Assembly: GCA_930633525.1 (NCBI GenBank)
Contig: CAKNFP010000002.1
Location: forward strand, 682,001 to 746,000
Direction: 5' to 3'
DNA from: Hyphomicrobiales bacterium
GTDB taxonomy: Bacteria; Pseudomonadota; Alphaproteobacteria; Rhizobiales; Beijerinckiaceae
DNA length: 64,000 nucleotides
Of the stretch, positions 61,380 through 64,000 are shown piece after piece. Within the stretch, counting starts at the first letter, position 1. Each line of letters starts with the position of its first letter. Position numbers and translations under genes: made by a program. The notes under the pieces are model-generated. The model saw only the letters and a program-made list of their open reading frames with translations, did not search any database and was not told the DNA's origin.

Positions 61380-62242
61380 GGTTCTCGCTGTTCACCGGCT
61401 CCTGCCCGGAGTGGGCACCCGATGAGGTCGCTCAGCACTGCGCCGCGCAGGGCTGGGACGGGGTGGAATTCCGGATCGCCGATCAGGCCCCAAGCGCGAC
61501 GCCCGGCTTCTGGGCCGGGAATCGCGCGACCTTTCCCTTGACCGGTCTGGAGGACAACGCGGGACATCTCGCCGATGTGGCGCGTCAGAACGGGCTCGCT
61601 CTCTCCGGGCTCGCTCCCTATGTCCCCCTGGCGGACCACGCCAATGCCGAGCGCGTGCTGCGGGTGGCGGCACAGACAGGCGCGAAGCGTGTACGCTTCA
61701 CGTCGCCAAAGCCGGCGGACGATATCGGGTTCGACACGCTCTTCACGAAGGCACGCGCCGATCTTGAGGTTCTTCAGGACATTGCCAGGCCATTGGACGC
61801 GCAGGTGGTGATCCAGATCCACCACGGCAATATCGTATCCACGGCCTCATGCGCCCGTCGTCTCGTCGAGGGCCTCGATCCACGGGCCGTGGCCGTCATG
61901 CACGATCTCGGCAATACCACCATCGAGGGACGCGAGGGGCTGCTCAACCTCAAGATGGGCCTGGAGATCCTTGGGCCTTATCTCGCCCACGTGCATATCA
62001 AGAATGCCGTCTGGCAGCCGGCTGGTACAGACGAGGACGGCGCGGTCCAATGGAAATGGGCATGGGCCACTCTGCGCAAGGGCATGGGTGATGTGAAGGC
62101 TTATTTTCGAGCACTGAACGCCGTGGGTTACGACGGCTGGGTCACGCTTGAGGAGTTCACAACGGAGCTCCCCCTGGAGGAGCGGCTTGCCGATGACCTC
62201 GCCTTCCTCAAGTCCTCCGCCGCTGCGGCGGGCTATCGTTAG
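61376..62242 (+). CDS. Sugar phosphate isomerase/epimerase-type TIM barrel, second copy
   Basis: 288 residues. The opening MRFSLFTGSCPEWAPDEVAQHCAAQGWDGVEFRI leads to metal-site segments QVVIQIHHGNIV, AVMHDLGNTTIEG (His, Asp), LAHVHIKNAVW (His) and DGWVTLEEFTTELP (Glu). It is clearly diverged from the first copy at 55952, so the two probably catalyse different steps. It is the last gene of the operon; no obvious terminator hairpin was found in the 79 bases before the convergent mntP gene. Confidence 0.87.
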   Translation: MRFSLFTGSCPEWAPDEVAQHCAAQGWDGVEFRIADQAPSATPGFWAGNRATFPLTGLEDNAGHLADVARQNGLALSGLAPYVPLADHANAERVLRVAAQTGAKRVRFTSPKPADDIGFDTLFTKARADLEVLQDIARPLDAQVVIQIHHGNIVSTASCARRLVEGLDPRAVAVMHDLGNTTIEGREGLLNLKMGLEILGPYLAHVHIKNAVWQPAGTDEDGAVQWKWAWATLRKGMGDVKAYFRALNAVGYDGWVTLEEFTTELPLEERLADDLAFLKSSAAAAGYR

Positions 62243-62321
62243 GGATCGTTCGGGTCCGGGGGCTCGGTCAGCTCGAAACCTCCTTCCTGTTATGCGGAGC
62301 CTGCCTCCTCCCCGGCTCACC

Positions 62322-62885
62322 TCAGGTCGCGCTGAGGTGGCTGAACAGGATGGAAATGCCGAGACAGACAAGGGCCAGCCCACCGAGGCGCTCGGCCCAC
62401 CGGCCAAAAGCAGCACCGATCAGATTGCCCGCCATCATGCCACTGGTGGACATCAGAAAGGTCGCAAAGCCGATCGCGCAAGCAACCAAAACGATGTTCA
62501 CATCGAGGAAAGCCAGCGAAACCCCCACAGCCATAGCATCGATGCTTGTTCCAATGGCGGTCGCCATCAACACCCAAAGGGAGCGGCTCGGCGCCTGCGC
62601 GTGCTCGGCCGATGGCCTCATCGAATGGACCACCATGCGCCCACCCACGACAGCAAGCAATACGAAGGCTATCCAGTGATCGACGGCGGCGACATATTGG
62701 CTTGCAGCGATCCCCGCACCCCAACCGAGCAACGGGGTGACGGTTTCCACAAGTCCGAAAACGATGCCCGTGCGGAGCGCCTCGGTGAAACGCGGACGCT
62801 TCGACAAGGCGCCCCTGCTGATCGAGGCCAATAGGGCATCGATAGACATGCTCACGGCAAGAACGGTAATGGACGCAGGCGACAT
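62322..62885 (-). CDS. mntP: Manganese efflux pump MntP
   Basis: 187 residues, six predicted TM helices. The paired motifs [21 protein letters not shown] and [26 protein letters not shown] place the conserved Asp residues in TM1 and TM4, and GWGAGIAAS and [13 protein letters not shown] complete the family pattern. It exports Mn(II) from the cytoplasm. The start at ATG 62885 follows a leader with a yybP-ykoY-type manganese riboswitch, the usual control of this gene. It is convergent with the sugar operon. Confidence 0.93.
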   Translation of the reverse strand: MSPASITVLAVSMSIDALLASISRGALSKRPRFTEALRTGIVFGLVETVTPLLGWGAGIAASQYVAAVDHWIAFVLLAVVGGRMVVHSMRPSAEHAQAPSRSLWVLMATAIGTSIDAMAVGVSLAFLDVNIVLVACAIGFATFLMSTSGMMAGNLIGAAFGRWAERLGGLALVCLGISILFSHLSAT

Positions 62886-62932
62886 GACACTCTCACTCGC
62901 GGACGCGGGACCGGACGGATCTCGCCCCTCAT

Positions 62933-63060
62933 CCGCAGGGACTTGATCGTCACGGTCTCGTCGAGCCGGATCATGCCCAGCCGGCCGCACCACGCGGATA
63001 CTCCGCGAGCGTGTTGATACGACCATACGCCTCAGCGTACCGCTACTCCCCGCTGCGGGG
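62933..63060 (-). promoter_or_regulatory. yybP-ykoY-type manganese riboswitch
   Basis: Read on the reverse strand, the hallmark GGGGAGTAGC (63051-63042) is followed about 80 bases later by the second core element GACGAGACC (within 62964-62949). A closing P1 stem pairs CCGCAG next to the GGGGAGTA with TCCCTGCGG (62941-62933), nine pairs with one bulge. The element ends 47 bases before the mntP ATG. yybP-ykoY RNAs bind Mn(II) and switch on exporters such as MntP. The stem pairing was checked by eye only. Confidence 0.78.
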
Positions 63061-63485
63061 ATGTTTAGCGGAACAGCTATAAATCGTCAATAACATAGAA
63101 TTATCAACCCATTATGAATGCGACGCATTCGCATCTACGGATGAATATCTGAATGGATATAGAAAATTTGCAAATTCGCGAAAATTATATATCTAATAGA
63201 ACTTACCATACAAAAATATCATGTTTACTTGAGAAAAGATCACACTTCTACAACAAGATTCTCCCATAAAACTCCCAGCACCATAAATATTGTTTCCGTC
63301 ATGCCTTCCGCCGGCCCGCGCTGGCAAAAGGCCACACATACCGGCCTCGGCAGGCTACAAGAGTGCGCCGCGCTCTCCCGAGGCGAGATCATGCGCCCGG
63401 TGATCATGAGCGCATGGCGTTAATAGAGAGCCAGAGGACATATTTCCGAAAAAGTTCTGGACGTCATGGCGCTCCAGAACCACGG
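63061..63485. other. AT-rich intergenic region, no gene recognised
   Basis: From about 63070 to 63300 the sequence is strikingly A+T rich for this genome, with runs such as GAAAATTTGCAAATTCGCG and ATTATATATCTAATAG. Then GC content returns to normal. The 64-codon frame at 63229-63423 has no ribosome site or motif and is not called. The region may contain promoters for mntP. Nothing else was supportable. Confidence 0.5.
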
Positions 63486-64000
63486 TTACGCTTCCGCCCT
63501 GACGATCGCCACGGCCGATTTGGCTGCACCCGAGAGCAAACCCGTATCGCCGTTCACCGTGACCATGCGGAAGCCCATGCGCACAGCTTCCCTGGCAAAG
63601 GCCGGTGCGCCGCAGTGAAGCGCAGCGATGATTCCGTTGCGCTCAGCAGCAGCGACAACAGCCGCATAGGCATCCATGAGCTCGGGGGCCGTGTTATCGA
63701 TGCGCGGTTCCAGCCCCATAGAGAAGGCCAGATCGGTCGGGCCGACATAAAGGCCGGCGATGCCCGGCACCGCGGCAATAGCTTCCACATTGGCCAGAGC
63801 TGCCGCTGTTTCGATCATCGGCAGCAGAACGACGCGCGCGTTGGCGACCTTCTGATAGGCACCCGGTTCGTGATAGAGCACGGCGCGCGTCGCGCCATTA
63901 CTACGCCGGCCGGCCGGCGGATACAGGCTGTCGGCGACGAAGCGGGCGACGTCATCGGCCGTCTCGATCATCGGACAGATAAGACCCGCGGCGCCAGCGT
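63486..64000 (-). CDS. HpcH/HpaI aldolase family protein, 5' part cut by window edge
   Basis: About 171 C-terminal residues are visible and the frame is open through the window end (AAGLICPMIETADDVARF). Class II, metal-dependent 2-keto-acid aldolase pattern: VVLLPMIETAAALANVEAI with the metal-binding Glu, and GIAGLYVGPTDLAFSMG with the Asp. A C-terminal FRMVTVNGDTGLLSGA segment follows. Full-length relatives have about 250 residues. They cleave 4-hydroxy-2-keto acids to pyruvate plus an aldehyde. No partner genes are visible. Confidence 0.9.
   Translation of the reverse strand, partial: AGAAGLICPMIETADDVARFVADSLYPPAGRRSNGATRAVLYHEPGAYQKVANARVVLLPMIETAAALANVEAIAAVPGIAGLYVGPTDLAFSMGLEPRIDNTAPELMDAYAAVVAAAERNGIIAALHCGAPAFAREAVRMGFRMVTVNGDTGLLSGAAKSAVAIVRAEA

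Noticed and set aside
63229..63423. 64-codon forward frame in the AT-rich region
   Set aside because: No ribosome site or motif; low-complexity, Ser/Thr-rich translation typical of non-coding DNA.
1..64000. CRISPR arrays, tRNA or rRNA genes, prophage or intact insertion sequences
   Set aside because: No regularly spaced repeats, tRNA cloverleaf-like segments, rRNA signatures, or transposase/integrase genes with intact motifs were seen.

Overview
The window reads as a high-GC chromosome segment of an alphaproteobacterium, most likely of the order Hyphomicrobiales. The grounds are the long, well-packed operons of solute-binding-protein ABC importers, the many GntR/LysR/AraC/SorC/LacI regulators, the GTG starts and ATGA start-stop overlaps, and the short intergenic palindromic repeats typical of that group. 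Genus is not determinable by eye. No rRNA, tRNA, CRISPR array or intact mobile element was seen.

Layout. (1) 1-1851: end of a nitrate/sulfonate/taurine-type ABC operon. (2) 2305-9143: a FadR-type GntR regulator facing a reverse-strand catabolic block. The block has a PfkB kinase, a LacD/YihT-type class I aldolase, a polar-amino-acid-type ABC importer and a class II fructose-bisphosphate aldolase placed between the importer's binding protein and its ATPase. Two near-identical promoter/operator elements precede the two halves. (3) 9570-13158: LysR, AraC and MarR regulators, a DUF1398 protein and a very clean MarR-type operator. (4) 13370-21431: a DAO-type FAD oxidoreductase, then a Ugp-like importer operon carrying a histidine phosphatase, a GpdQ-like metallophosphoesterase and a SorC regulator. 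(5) 21561-24596: cupin, a truncated Ku protein, small hypothetical genes and a Crp/Fnr regulator. (6) 24621-37998: two oligopeptide-type ABC systems (the first lacks ATPases), a DUF2817 peptidase-like protein, and a translationally coupled flavin amine oxidase plus ThDP enzyme. A MITE-like 198-bp repeat lies between convergent genes.

(7) 38194-51133: a tryptophan/kynurenine catabolic island. It has an AraC regulator, tryptophan 2,3-dioxygenase, kynureninase, an aldehyde dehydrogenase, a UbiD-family decarboxylase, a Rid-family protein, a complete Liv-type ABC importer and a kynurenine-formamidase-like hydrolase. Every step from tryptophan to anthranilate (or 3-hydroxyanthranilate) is present. 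No ring-cleavage dioxygenase or ACMSD-type decarboxylase is visible, and the UbiD enzyme is the unexpected member. (8) 51291-53104: small hypothetical and membrane proteins. (9) 53304-62242: a LacI-controlled sugar operon. It has a Tat-exported binding protein and two permeases without an ATPase, two xylose-isomerase-like TIM barrels, an SDR, a Gfo/Idh/MocA dehydrogenase and a two-domain VOC protein. This resembles oxidative (3-keto-sugar-like) glycoside or polyol pathways. (10) 62322-63060: an MntP manganese exporter behind a yybP-ykoY-type Mn riboswitch. (11) 63061-64000: an AT-rich non-coding stretch, then the 3' part of an HpcH/HpaI aldolase running off the window.

The theme is uptake plus catabolism: almost every importer sits with the enzymes and regulator for its presumed substrate. 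All functional names come from motifs and family knowledge read by eye; no database search was run.
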